From Roseibium aggregatum (GTDB lineage: Bacteria > Pseudomonadota > Alphaproteobacteria > Rhizobiales > Stappiaceae), in NCBI RefSeq assembly GCF_017309185.1, contig NZ_JAEKJZ010000001.1, positions 1,550,001-1,614,000 of the forward strand: a DNA stretch of 64,000 nucleotides, in the 5' to 3' direction. Shown here in pieces: positions 8,705 to 16,314 of the stretch. The stretch's first letter is position 1, and every line of letters begins with the position of its first letter. The notes beneath the pieces are model-generated. The model was given only the letters and a program-made list of their open reading frames with translations. It was not told the DNA's origin and ran no database searches. A program made the translations under genes and the position numbers.

Positions 8705-9682
8705 CTAGTGCCCCTCGGCTTCCGCCGATTTCCCGCGCACCAGTTTCCAAAGCGGAAGAAGGATCTTCGTGGTTACGGGGATCAGAATCATGCCAAGCGC
8801 CAGGCCGAAGACACCGTCCATGGTTGCTGTCGCCGCCCAGGCAACAAATCCCTCCATCGGTCCCGCCGAATGCGCGAGGCCGTGAGCGATGTCATGGATG
8901 AAGTGATACGGGGCGCCGTATCCGAGAACCTCGAGACCGTGCAGCACGATGGAGCCGCCGACCCACAGCATGGCTGCCGTGCCGACGGTCATCAGAATCT
9001 TCATGAAGCCGGGCATGGCTTTCACCAGGCCTCGGCCGAACGCACGGGTCAAGCCGAGGTTGCCTTCTTTCGACAGGTGAAGGCCGATGTCGTCAGCTTT
9101 CACGATCAGGGCAACCGAGCCGTAGACCATCACGGTGATGCCGATGGCCACGATCGCGAGGGTGATCGCCTCCATCCAGATCGTGCTGTCGGGGATTTCG
9201 GAAAGCGCGATGGTCATGATTTCCGCCGACAGGATGAAATCGGTCTTGATCGCGCCGGCGACCCTTTGCTCTTCAAGATGCAGCGGATCGGCGACGAAGT
9301 TCTCCGGTTCGTCGGCATCGTGATGGCCGGGCGAAAAAAGGTGGTAGATCTTCTCCGCGCCCTCGAAACAGAGATAGGCCCCGCCGAGCATCAACAGCGG
9401 AACGATAATTCCGGGAAGGAATTCGTTCAGAAGAAGTCCGGCCGGCAACAGGAAGATCAGCTTGTTCTTGATCGATCCGAAGGCGATGCGCCGCACGATC
9501 GGAAGTTCGCGGGCGGGCGAGAAGCCGGCCACATATTTCGGCGTCACGGCGGCATCGTCGATCACCGCGCCGGCCGCCTTGGCCCCGGCCTTGGTGGCCT
9601 GTCCGATCACGTCGTCGGCGGAGGCCGCGGCGATCTTGGCGATGGCGGCAACGTCATCGAGAAGGGCAAGCAATCCGCTCAT
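8705..9682 (-). CDS. DUF808 family inner-membrane protein (YedI-like)
   Basis: A 325-residue integral membrane protein with an N-terminal Ala-rich segment (MSGLLALLDDVAAIAKIAAA) and several transmembrane helices. The start, the ASADDVIGQATKAGAKAAG region and the TDFILSAEIMTIALSEIP segment are typical of DUF808/YedI proteins. Their function is unknown. It is monocistronic here and has no informative neighbours. Confidence 0.88.
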   Translation of the reverse strand: MSGLLALLDDVAAIAKIAAASADDVIGQATKAGAKAAGAVIDDAAVTPKYVAGFSPARELPIVRRIAFGSIKNKLIFLLPAGLLLNEFLPGIIVPLLMLGGAYLCFEGAEKIYHLFSPGHHDADEPENFVADPLHLEEQRVAGAIKTDFILSAEIMTIALSEIPDSTIWMEAITLAIVAIGITVMVYGSVALIVKADDIGLHLSKEGNLGLTRAFGRGLVKAMPGFMKILMTVGTAAMLWVGGSIVLHGLEVLGYGAPYHFIHDIAHGLAHSAGPMEGFVAWAATATMDGVFGLALGMILIPVTTKILLPLWKLVRGKSAEAEGH

Positions 9683-9845
9683 GTCAGCTCCGAATCCGGG
9701 TCAGTCGGTCCTGTGAAGCATATAGCGCGTTTGAGAGGCGGGGGGGAGGGGCGTTCAGGATAGAAACAAGGGCCATGGAAAGGTGGACCTTGAAGCGCCC
9801 TGCAGAGCGGCGGGAATTTTTATGGCTCACCTGCGCAGGCTTCGA

Positions 9846-9864
9846 GCGATCGTTAGACGATCGC
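9846..9864 (-). terminator. Hairpin spanning the stop codon of the racemase-like gene
   Basis: GCGATCGT and ACGATCGC form a perfect 8-bp stem with a 3-nt loop. The TAA stop (9853-9855) falls across the stem and loop. The stem is at the very end of the ABC-transporter operon. No T-run follows, so its role as a terminator is uncertain. Confidence 0.35.
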
Positions 9865-10512
9865 TTCCGCCAGCCTGACCGCCGACGCCACGCCGTCGAC
9901 CACTGGAACCTTGAACCGCGCTGTCAGGTCGTGGGCCAGGTCCGCCATGCCGGCGCAGCCGAGTGCGATGGCGCCGATTGCGTCTTCCCGCAGCGCCGTT
10001 TCGATTTCCGCCTCGATCCGGTGCCTTGCGTCGCTTGCCGGGTCTTCCAGCTCCAGAACGGGCACCTCCGAGGCGCGGACTTTCGCGCAGCGGGACGCAA
10101 GGCCCGTCCGGACGAGGTTTTCCTCCAGAACGGGAATGGAGACGGGCAGCGTGGTGACCACGGAGAACCTCTCCGCCGCCACCGAGGCGACGTGATAGGC
10201 GGCCTCGCCGATGCCGATCACGGGTACACGTGCTTTCGCCTTCAGCTCCCAGAGGCCGGTATCGTCGAAACAGGCGATCACCACCGCGCTGATCGAGGGA
10301 TCGTATTCGAGACACTCGTCGAACAGCTTTAGCAGGCCGGGCAGGGCGGCCGCGCCGTCTTCCGGCCCTTGAATGGCTGCCGGTCCTTCCTTCGGATTGA
10401 TGGCCGTAATCCGGGTGGAAGGACCGGCCGCGGCTCTTGCTGCGGCCGCGATCTTGTCCGTCATCGACGCCGTTGAATTCGGGTTGATGACGAGGATATG
10501 GCACTCCCGCAT
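9853..10512 (-). CDS. Aspartate/glutamate/hydantoin racemase family protein
   Basis: A 219-residue member of the Asp/Glu/hydantoin racemase superfamily. The family signature NPNSTASMT is at the N-terminus. The two cysteines expected of the two-base mechanism are present, in VIACFDD and LGCAGM. Hydantoin racemases and related enzymes of this size invert a C-alpha without PLP. It is the last gene of a PotABCD-like transporter operon, starting 10 bp after the second permease, so it probably acts on the imported compound or its breakdown product. The exact substrate (hydantoin, allantoin-like or amino acid) cannot be determined. Confidence 0.85.
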   Translation of the reverse strand: MRECHILVINPNSTASMTDKIAAAARAAAGPSTRITAINPKEGPAAIQGPEDGAAALPGLLKLFDECLEYDPSISAVVIACFDDTGLWELKAKARVPVIGIGEAAYHVASVAAERFSVVTTLPVSIPVLEENLVRTGLASRCAKVRASEVPVLELEDPASDARHRIEAEIETALREDAIGAIALGCAGMADLAHDLTARFKVPVVDGVASAVRLAEAIV

Positions 10513-10522
10513 GACCCTGTTC

Positions 10523-11362
10523 CTACATCATGCCCTGGCCGGCATCCGATCCGAGCTTCGCCTGGCGCTTGCGCAGGACGAGAACGACGCCGAGAAAGAT
10601 CGCGATGATCAGGAAGGAAAAGGCCGTGGTCAGCGTGCCGAGCGCGAAGATCACCGGCGTGGTCACGTTGGTGGTCATGCCGTAGATTTCGAGCGGCAGC
10701 GTGTTGTAGCTGCCGGCGGTCAGAAGGGTGCGGGCGAATTCGTCGTAGGACAGGGTGAAGCCGAACAGGGCGACGCCGATCAGCATCGGCGCGATGATCG
10801 GCAGCACGACATGGCGAACCGTCTGCCAGGCGGAGGCGCCCTGGTCGCGGGCGGCTTCCTCATAGGATTTGTCGAAGCGGTTGAAGACGGCGAACATGAT
10901 CAGCAAGCCGAAGGGCAGCGTCCAGGTAAGCTGGGAGCCGAAACCGGATGTCGACCAGTGCACGGTCAAACCGGACTGCGAGAAGATCAGCCCGACCCCG
11001 AGCGAGATCAGGATCGAGGGGATCACCAGCGAGGTGACGATCAGATAGAAGATGACGCCGGAGCCGGGAAAGCGCTTGCGGAAGGCCAGCCCGCCCATGA
11101 CGGAGACAACCACCGTCGTCGCCATCACCATGAGACCAAGCACCAGAGAGCGGCCGAAACTGCCCCAGATGTCACCAACCGCCTGCTGCTGGAAGAGGTC
11201 GTGGAACCAGTGCAGCGACACGCCGCGCATGGGAAAGGTCAGCCCGCCCTGCGGCCCCTGGAAGGACAGGATCGCGATGGTGATCGTCGGGCCGTAGAGA
11301 AACACCAGGAACAGCGCGAAAAAGGCCGCGAGCACATAGAAGGACCGGGAGCGTTTTTCCAT
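10523..11362 (-). CDS. ABC transporter permease (PotC-like)
   Basis: A 279-residue inner-membrane permease with six predicted hydrophobic segments and the EAA-loop segment YEEAARDQGASAWQTVRHVV. It resembles PotC/YdcV of the spermidine/putrescine-type family. An AAGGAG ribosome-binding site lies upstream of the ATG at 11362. It is separated from the preceding permease by a 264-bp repeat-containing insertion, whereas such permease pairs are normally almost contiguous. It forms the transmembrane pair with the upstream permease. Confidence 0.9.
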   Translation of the reverse strand: MEKRSRSFYVLAAFFALFLVFLYGPTITIAILSFQGPQGGLTFPMRGVSLHWFHDLFQQQAVGDIWGSFGRSLVLGLMVMATTVVVSVMGGLAFRKRFPGSGVIFYLIVTSLVIPSILISLGVGLIFSQSGLTVHWSTSGFGSQLTWTLPFGLLIMFAVFNRFDKSYEEAARDQGASAWQTVRHVVLPIIAPMLIGVALFGFTLSYDEFARTLLTAGSYNTLPLEIYGMTTNVTTPVIFALGTLTTAFSFLIIAIFLGVVLVLRKRQAKLGSDAGQGMM

Positions 11363-11385
11363 GGGTCTAGAGCTCCTTCCGGATG

Positions 11386-11626
11386 ATGCAATCTTGCTGG
11401 TTGCAAGAGCCTTCGTTCAACAACAATGCTGCCGGCTCACGCCCTTCTCCCCCCCTGAGGGGGAGATGTCTCCGCAAGGAGACAGAGGGGGGGGACGGCC
11501 TGTCTGCAAGGAACCGCGCGTGCCGTGTTTGCCGCGGTGCTGCCCCCCCCTCTGTCCGCGATGCGGACATCTCCCCCTCAAGGGGGGAGACGGGAGCCAG
11601 AGTAGTGCGGACTGGAAACGCCATCC
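11386..11626. mobile_element. Mosaic palindromic element inserted between two permease genes, with 19-bp flanking duplication
   Basis: The gap between the permeases carries two inverted copies of a ~50-bp C/G-tract palindrome. One lies at 11446-11495 (CTGAGGGGGAGATGTC core with GACAGAGGGG) and the other at 11543-11592 (complementary orientation). The element is flanked by a near-perfect 19-bp direct duplication, CTAGAGCTCCTTCCGGATG at 11367-11385 and CTACAGCTCTTTCCGGATG at 11627-11645 (17 of 19 identical). On the minus strand both copies read IRKEL-stop, i.e. the end of the upstream permease. The simplest reading is insertion at that stop codon with target duplication. The C/G-tract palindromes resemble rhizobial intergenic mosaic elements (RIME/RPE class). 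Confidence 0.6.
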
Positions 11627-12556
11627 CTACAGCTCTTTCCGGATGTCGACGAAGCGCAGGAGGATCGAGATGACGATCAGGACGGTGATCAGGAGGATCA
11701 CCGCGGTCGCGGCCGCGGACGGGTATTGCAGGAGTGCGATGTCGTTGGAGATCAGCCGCCCGACATTGGCCTTCTGGCTGCCCGACATGAAGCGCACGGT
11801 GATGAAGTCTCCCATGACAAGCGTCACCACGAAGATCGAGCCGATCATGATGCCGGGCTTGGTCAGCGGGATGATGACGTTTGTCAGCGTCTGGAAGCCG
11901 CTGGCGCCATTGTCGTAGGCCGCCTCGATCAGCGACTTGTCGATGCGCATCATGGTGTTGAAGATCGGCACCACCATGAACAGCGTGTAGAGATGGACGA
12001 AGGCCAGGATCACGGAAAAATCGGAAAAGAGCAGCCATTCCAGCGGCTCGTCGATGACGCCCATGGAGATCAATGTCGAGTTGGCGATGCCGTTGCGCCC
12101 CAGGAACGGGATCCAGGAAATCATGCGGATGATGTTGGAGGTCCAGAAGGGGATCGTGCAGAGCAGAAACAGCACGATCTGCCAGGTCAGGCTCCTGACA
12201 TGGAACGCCAGGAAATAGGCGATGGTGAAGCCGATAAGAAGCGTGAAGGCCCAGGTGATCACCGCGTATTTGATGGTGTTGAGAAACACCTGATAGGTGA
12301 CCGGCGAGGTCAGCAGGAATTCGTAGTTGTCGAACTGGAAAGCCGGGTAGATCGAGAATTCCGTCGCGCCCCAGAAACTGACCACCACGATCATGATGAT
12401 CGGCAGGATCAGGAAAAAGGCCAGCACGAAGACGAGCGGCAGCGACAGCAGCCAGCCGGTCACCGCGTCGGGCAGGCGGCTCAGCGAGAAGGGCGCCTTT
12501 TCCGGCACCGGTCGGGTCGTTTCCGCATTGGATAGGGGATGCGTCTGGTCCGTCAT
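11627..12556 (-). CDS. ABC transporter permease (PotB-like)
   Basis: A 309-residue permease with six hydrophobic segments and the EAA-loop segment IEAAYDNGASGFQTLTNVII, typical of PotB/YdcU-type subunits. The frame is open for another ~195 codons upstream, but that stretch is Arg-rich and non-protein-like. The ATG at 12556 (MTDQTHPLSN) begins the real protein, though no strong Shine-Dalgarno sequence precedes it. A 392-bp gap with a REP-like element separates it from the binding-protein gene. Its C-terminal IRKEL-stop sequence is duplicated at 11367-11385. Confidence 0.88.
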   Translation of the reverse strand: MTDQTHPLSNAETTRPVPEKAPFSLSRLPDAVTGWLLSLPLVFVLAFFLILPIIMIVVVSFWGATEFSIYPAFQFDNYEFLLTSPVTYQVFLNTIKYAVITWAFTLLIGFTIAYFLAFHVRSLTWQIVLFLLCTIPFWTSNIIRMISWIPFLGRNGIANSTLISMGVIDEPLEWLLFSDFSVILAFVHLYTLFMVVPIFNTMMRIDKSLIEAAYDNGASGFQTLTNVIIPLTKPGIMIGSIFVVTLVMGDFITVRFMSGSQKANVGRLISNDIALLQYPSAAATAVILLITVLIVISILLRFVDIRKEL

Positions 12557-12635
12557 GTGGTCTGGGTTCGCAATAAAGGTTTGGAAACTGCGGCTGCGGC
12601 TTCTCGTGGCTGTGCGCGAAGGCTTTCTGTCAGTG

Positions 12636-12667
12636 TCACCCCGGACAAGCGAAGCGCAGATCCGGAG
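12636..12667. repeat. REP-like palindromic element inside the ABC operon
   Basis: Forward family member GTCACCCCGGACAAGCGAAG followed by CGCAGATCCGGA, with CCGG arms able to pair. It lies in the 392-bp gap between the solute-binding-protein gene and the first permease gene. The rest of that gap contains no credible gene; a hairpin occupies 12906-12933. Confidence 0.65.
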
Positions 12668-12905
12668 CCCACTCGCAGGGCATCTTTTCGAAAGAAACCT
12701 TGCCTCGTCGAAGACGCTCGCCGGACGTCCCTGCTCTGTGGAAACGAGCAGGTCCCGGGTCTCGCGCTGCCCGCCCTGGGGGACAAGGCTCCTTGCTGCG
12801 AAACGCGAGCCGGAAGGGGCCGCAGAGCTCTTCCGCAGGAAAGTCTTGCACACCGGGCAAGAGCGGCATCGTCGAACACAGGTATTTCCCCCATCAAGGC
12901 ATTCG

Positions 12906-12933
12906 TGCTCCGGGGGATCTCGCCCCCGGAGCA
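12906..12933 (-). terminator. Strong hairpin just downstream of the solute-binding-protein gene
   Basis: An 11-bp perfect stem, TGCTCCGGGGG with CCCCCGGAGCA, around a 6-nt loop, beginning 16 nt past the stop codon. No T-run follows on the minus strand. In ABC operons such a stem after the binding-protein gene commonly stabilises that part of the mRNA or partially terminates transcription, giving excess binding protein. Confidence 0.6.
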
Positions 12934-12948
12934 TTTGTCGGTCCAGCC

Positions 12949-14241
12949 TTATGCGGCGATGAACTCGTTCCACTTGCGGACCATGTACTGGTTCTCGTCC
13001 ATGACGGCGTTCCAGCAGGCAACGGCGCCCATGCGGTCGTAGAAGGAGCCGCCGTCGCGGGTCTCGCCGGCCTTGGCCATGACGTCGCCGAACGGGTTGG
13101 TGATGTCGCCGGTGGCTTCCTTGCCCTCGAACCAGTAGCCCCACTCGTTCTCGTCCATGAAGTTCTTGGAGGTTTCCGGAACGGCGGAGTAATACCCCTG
13201 GCGCATCAGGAAGCCGCCGACCCAGCCGTCGAGATACCAGTTGATGTATTCATAAGCTGCTTCCAGCTCGAGGCCGGAGAGGCTCTTGGACAGGCCGATG
13301 CCGCCGCCCCAGGAGCGGTAGCCTTCCTTCAGCGGCTGGTAGACACACGGAATGCCGCGCGATTTGACCGCGGTGATCGCCGGCGACCACATGGACTGGA
13401 TGACAACTTCGCCCGAGGCCATCAGGTTGACGCTCTCGTCGAAGGTCTTCCAGAAGGCACGGAACTGGCCGTTTTTCTTGGCCTCGGTGAAGATCGCCAT
13501 GGTCTTGTCGATCTCTTCCTTGGTCATGTTGCCCTTGTCGCCATACTGGACCTCGCCCATGGATTCGCACACCATGGCCGCATCCATGATACCGATGGAG
13601 GAAATATCCAGGATAGAGGCCTTGCCCTTGAATTCCGGGTTGAGCAGCTCCGCCCAGGTTCCGATCGGACGGCCGATCAGGTCGGGGCGAATGCCGAGCG
13701 TGTCGGCGTTGTAGATGGTCGGGATCAGCGTCATCCAGCCGGTTTCTTCCGTGGCGAAGGTCTTGCCGTCCGGCCCGTCGACAAAGCCGACCGTATGCGG
13801 CGCGGTGCCCTGTGCGATCACGGACTCAGGCGTCAGCTTGCCGCTTTTGAAGATGCCGACGATCTTGTCGTAATTCTTGATCTTGGAGGTATCCATCGCC
13901 TGCAGGTTGCCGGTCGGCCAGACCTTCTTGCAGATCCAGTATTCGATGTCGGCGATGTCGAAGCTGTCCGGCTGGGTGGCGGCGCGCTGGGTGACGGCGT
14001 CTGAATCGAGCGCGGTCATTTCCAGGGTGAAGCCGAGGTCTTCCTTGACCTTCTGGGCCACCTCGTTGAGGTTGGAAACGCCCGTGCCGAACTGGCGCAG
14101 CGTCACGTCCTTGATGTTCTGAGCCCAGATGGTCGGAAAGCCGGTGATCGCGCCGGAACCGGCGGCTGCACCCGCAATGGCGGCTCCGCCCTTCAGAACG
14201 CTGCGGCGGCTGATGCCTTTCTTGTCCAGTTTCTGTGTCAT
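12949..14241 (-). CDS. ABC transporter solute-binding protein (PotD-like), Tat-exported
   Basis: A 430-residue periplasmic binding protein with a twin-arginine leader (ISRRSVLKGGAAIAG) and a hydrophobic Ala/Gly-rich core ending near IWAQ. The remainder is a type-II binding-protein fold of the spermidine/putrescine extracellular-binding group (for example the TLIPTIYNADTLG and MWSPAITAVKSRG segments). AGGAG lies about 9 nt upstream of the ATG. It is the second gene of the operon ATPase-SBP-permease-permease-racemase. The ligand is unknown; a polyamine-like or opine/amino-acid-derived compound is possible. Confidence 0.9.
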   Translation of the reverse strand: MTQKLDKKGISRRSVLKGGAAIAGAAAGSGAITGFPTIWAQNIKDVTLRQFGTGVSNLNEVAQKVKEDLGFTLEMTALDSDAVTQRAATQPDSFDIADIEYWICKKVWPTGNLQAMDTSKIKNYDKIVGIFKSGKLTPESVIAQGTAPHTVGFVDGPDGKTFATEETGWMTLIPTIYNADTLGIRPDLIGRPIGTWAELLNPEFKGKASILDISSIGIMDAAMVCESMGEVQYGDKGNMTKEEIDKTMAIFTEAKKNGQFRAFWKTFDESVNLMASGEVVIQSMWSPAITAVKSRGIPCVYQPLKEGYRSWGGGIGLSKSLSGLELEAAYEYINWYLDGWVGGFLMRQGYYSAVPETSKNFMDENEWGYWFEGKEATGDITNPFGDVMAKAGETRDGGSFYDRMGAVACWNAVMDENQYMVRKWNEFIAA

Positions 14242-14314
14242 GAAAATCTACTCCTGTTCCCCGTGTGGAGTTTCTGTCCGGCCTGTCGCGACAGGGCCTG
14301 TTAAACGGCGGCCC

Positions 14315-15307
14315 TCAGGCTGCCAGGTTGTGCGCATCCTCCGGCTTCCAGGTCAGGAAGACGGTTGCGCCGATCTCGATCGGATCTTGAAAAAAAGTTT
14401 CGTCGGAAAGCGCTGCTGTCAGATCCCCCGCACCGCCGGCATCCAGGGCAAGGTTCACCGAGGAGCCGAGATATTCGACGTCGCGGACATAGGCGGTCAG
14501 ATGCGCTCCGTCCTCGCCGGCGGTCTTCTTGACGACCAGCCGGTCGGCCCTGAGCGCGACCGGCGCACCCTGATCCTTGAGCACGTTGTGACCGCCGATG
14601 AACCGCGCGACGAATTCCGTCGTCGGTGCGTTGAAAACGTCCCGAGGCGTTCCCGCCTGTTCGATCCTGCCGCCGTTCATGACGATGATGTCGTCGGCGA
14701 GCGCCAGCGCCTCGTCCTGGCTGTGGGTCACATGAATGAAGGAGATGCCGAGTTCGCGCTGCAGCTTTTTCAACTCAAGGCGCATCTTGATGCGCAGGAA
14801 CGGGTCGAGCGCGGAGAGCGGTTCGTCGAGCAGCAGCACTGATGGTTCGGTGATCAGCGCGCGGGCCAGGGCCACGCGCTGCTGCTGTCCGCCGGAAAGC
14901 TGTGCGGGCAGTCTCTGGGCGTAGGCGTCCATGTCGACCAGTTCCAGAAGCTGATGGGCCTTTTTCAGACGGACCGGTTTTTCGACGCCTTTCATCTTTT
15001 GGGAAAAGGCAACGTTGTCGATGACGCTCAGATGCGGAAAGAGGGCGTAGTTTTGAAACATCATCGCCGTGCCGCGCCGTGCGGGCGGCAGGTCGGTAAT
15101 GTTGGTTCCGCCAAGAAGGATGTCGCCCGTGGAAACGCTCTCGTGACCGGCGATCATTCTGAGCGTTGAGGATTTGCCGCAACCGGACGGGCCGAGCAGG
15201 CAGGAATAGGAGCCGGCGGCAAATTTGTGATCGATCGCATCCACCGCGACAGTCTCGCCGTACATCTTGGTGGCAGCGACAAGCTCGAGGTCCAGGGACT
15301 TCGCCAT
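14315..15307 (-). CDS. ABC transporter ATP-binding protein (PotA-like)
   Basis: A 330-residue ATPase with Walker A GPSGCGKSS, Q-loop MMFQNYALFPHL, signature LSGGQQQR, Walker B VLLLDEPLSALD and the H-loop HVTHSQDEA, followed by a C-terminal TOBE/regulatory domain as in PotA. The ATG at 15307 (MAKSLDLELV) is preceded by AAGGAG; longer open frame upstream is not protein-like. It is the first gene of the operon, and its promoter region (15308-15562) is shared with the divergent GntR-type regulator. Confidence 0.92.
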   Translation of the reverse strand: MAKSLDLELVAATKMYGETVAVDAIDHKFAAGSYSCLLGPSGCGKSSTLRMIAGHESVSTGDILLGGTNITDLPPARRGTAMMFQNYALFPHLSVIDNVAFSQKMKGVEKPVRLKKAHQLLELVDMDAYAQRLPAQLSGGQQQRVALARALITEPSVLLLDEPLSALDPFLRIKMRLELKKLQRELGISFIHVTHSQDEALALADDIIVMNGGRIEQAGTPRDVFNAPTTEFVARFIGGHNVLKDQGAPVALRADRLVVKKTAGEDGAHLTAYVRDVEYLGSSVNLALDAGGAGDLTAALSDETFFQDPIEIGATVFLTWKPEDAHNLAA

Positions 15308-15464
15308 GGCCAGGGCATCTCCTTCCGATAACCATTCACGTGGCACCAGCCAGCAAGCGCCGTGCCAAGGTGATAAAGCGGCGGAAATCCGGGAAATCGC
15401 GTGCGGACGGCAAAGATCCAATGCACGGGCCTCGAGAAAAGTGCACAATAAATTGGCAAATTAA

Positions 15465-15497
15465 ATACGATCTGACTAAAAATTGTATACGATCTGA
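15465..15497. promoter_or_regulatory. Candidate GntR/FCD operator in the divergent promoter
   Basis: ATACGATCTGA occurs twice in direct orientation, at 15465-15475 and 15487-15497, spaced exactly 22 bp (two helical turns). The second copy sits in ATTGTATACGAT, which contains a GTATAC palindrome of the type often bound by FCD-class GntR regulators. The site lies 65-100 bp upstream of the regulator start and upstream of the ABC operon. Confidence 0.5.
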
Positions 15498-15562
15498 GAT
15501 TGCCGGGTCCAGTCTCCCGGGCGTAGGATTGCAGGAAAGAAAAATCCTCGCTGGCGTTCAAA

Positions 15563-16306
15563 ATGACAAAGCCTGTAGTCACCGCCACTCTTGTTGGCCA
15601 GAAAAGCAGTCTGCACGATATCTTCGCGCTGCCCCCGGGACGCGCGCTCGATATCTGTCTGCGGCTGCAGACGGCCATTCTGGAACACAGGCTGGCACCG
15701 GGTCTGAAGCTGGTGGAAGACGAGGTTGGCGAAATCTACGGTGCAAGCCGAACGGTGGTTCGCGCCGCCTTGCAGGCGCTTGCCCATTCCGGTCTTGTGT
15801 CCATCGAGAAGAACAGAGGCGCCTTTGTCGCCAAGCCCACCATCCGGGAGGCCCACGAGGTATTCCAGGCGCGGGCACTGATCGAGCCCGCGGTGGCGCG
15901 TCTGGCGGCGGAAGCCATCACGAACGAGCAGCTGGCCCGGCTCGAGGCCCATCTGGAAGCCGAGCACGCGGCGCTGGCAGATGGCGACATGGGCAAGGCG
16001 CTGATGCTTTCCGGCGGCTTTCACATCGAAATCGCCGACATTGCCGACCATCGGGTCTTTGCGCGGATGGTGCGTTCGCTCATTTCAAGGTCGTCGCTGA
16101 TCATCGCGCTTTACTGGAAGCGTTCCGACACGGCCTGCGAAAGCCACTCCCACCACGCCCTTATGGAGGCCTTTCAGGCGCGGGACGCGGACGCTGCGGA
16201 AAGCATCCAGAAAAGCCACATCATCGACCTGCATTCCGGCCTGGACCTGAGGAAGAAGCAGGAAGGTGGAACCACCTTGAGCGAGGCGCTGGGACGGGCT
16301 GGTTGA
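15563..16306 (+). CDS. GntR-family transcriptional regulator (FCD subfamily)
   Basis: A 247-residue regulator. An N-terminal winged HTH (APGLKLVEDEVGEIYGASRT then VVRAALQALAHSGLV) is followed by an all-helical FCD effector-binding domain with the conserved residues of the ALIEPAVARLAAE region and the later HxxxH-like SHSHHALMEAF segment that can hold a metal ion. It is transcribed divergently from the PotABCD-like/racemase operon, and operator-like repeats lie between them. It is therefore the likely local repressor, with the transported or metabolised compound as effector. Confidence 0.9.
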   Translation: MTKPVVTATLVGQKSSLHDIFALPPGRALDICLRLQTAILEHRLAPGLKLVEDEVGEIYGASRTVVRAALQALAHSGLVSIEKNRGAFVAKPTIREAHEVFQARALIEPAVARLAAEAITNEQLARLEAHLEAEHAALADGDMGKALMLSGGFHIEIADIADHRVFARMVRSLISRSSLIIALYWKRSDTACESHSHHALMEAFQARDADAAESIQKSHIIDLHSGLDLRKKQEGGTTLSEALGRAG

Positions 16307-16314
16307 ACCAGCCG

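Noticed and set aside
11446-11592. CRISPR-like repeats
   Set aside because: Only two inverted copies with one spacer-like gap and no cas genes; this is a palindromic mosaic element, not a CRISPR array.
12557-13144. N-terminal extension of the PotB-like permease into the binding-protein gene
   Set aside because: The extension overlaps the binding-protein gene antisense-frame style, is Arg-rich and contains no signal or domain; the permease starts at 12556.
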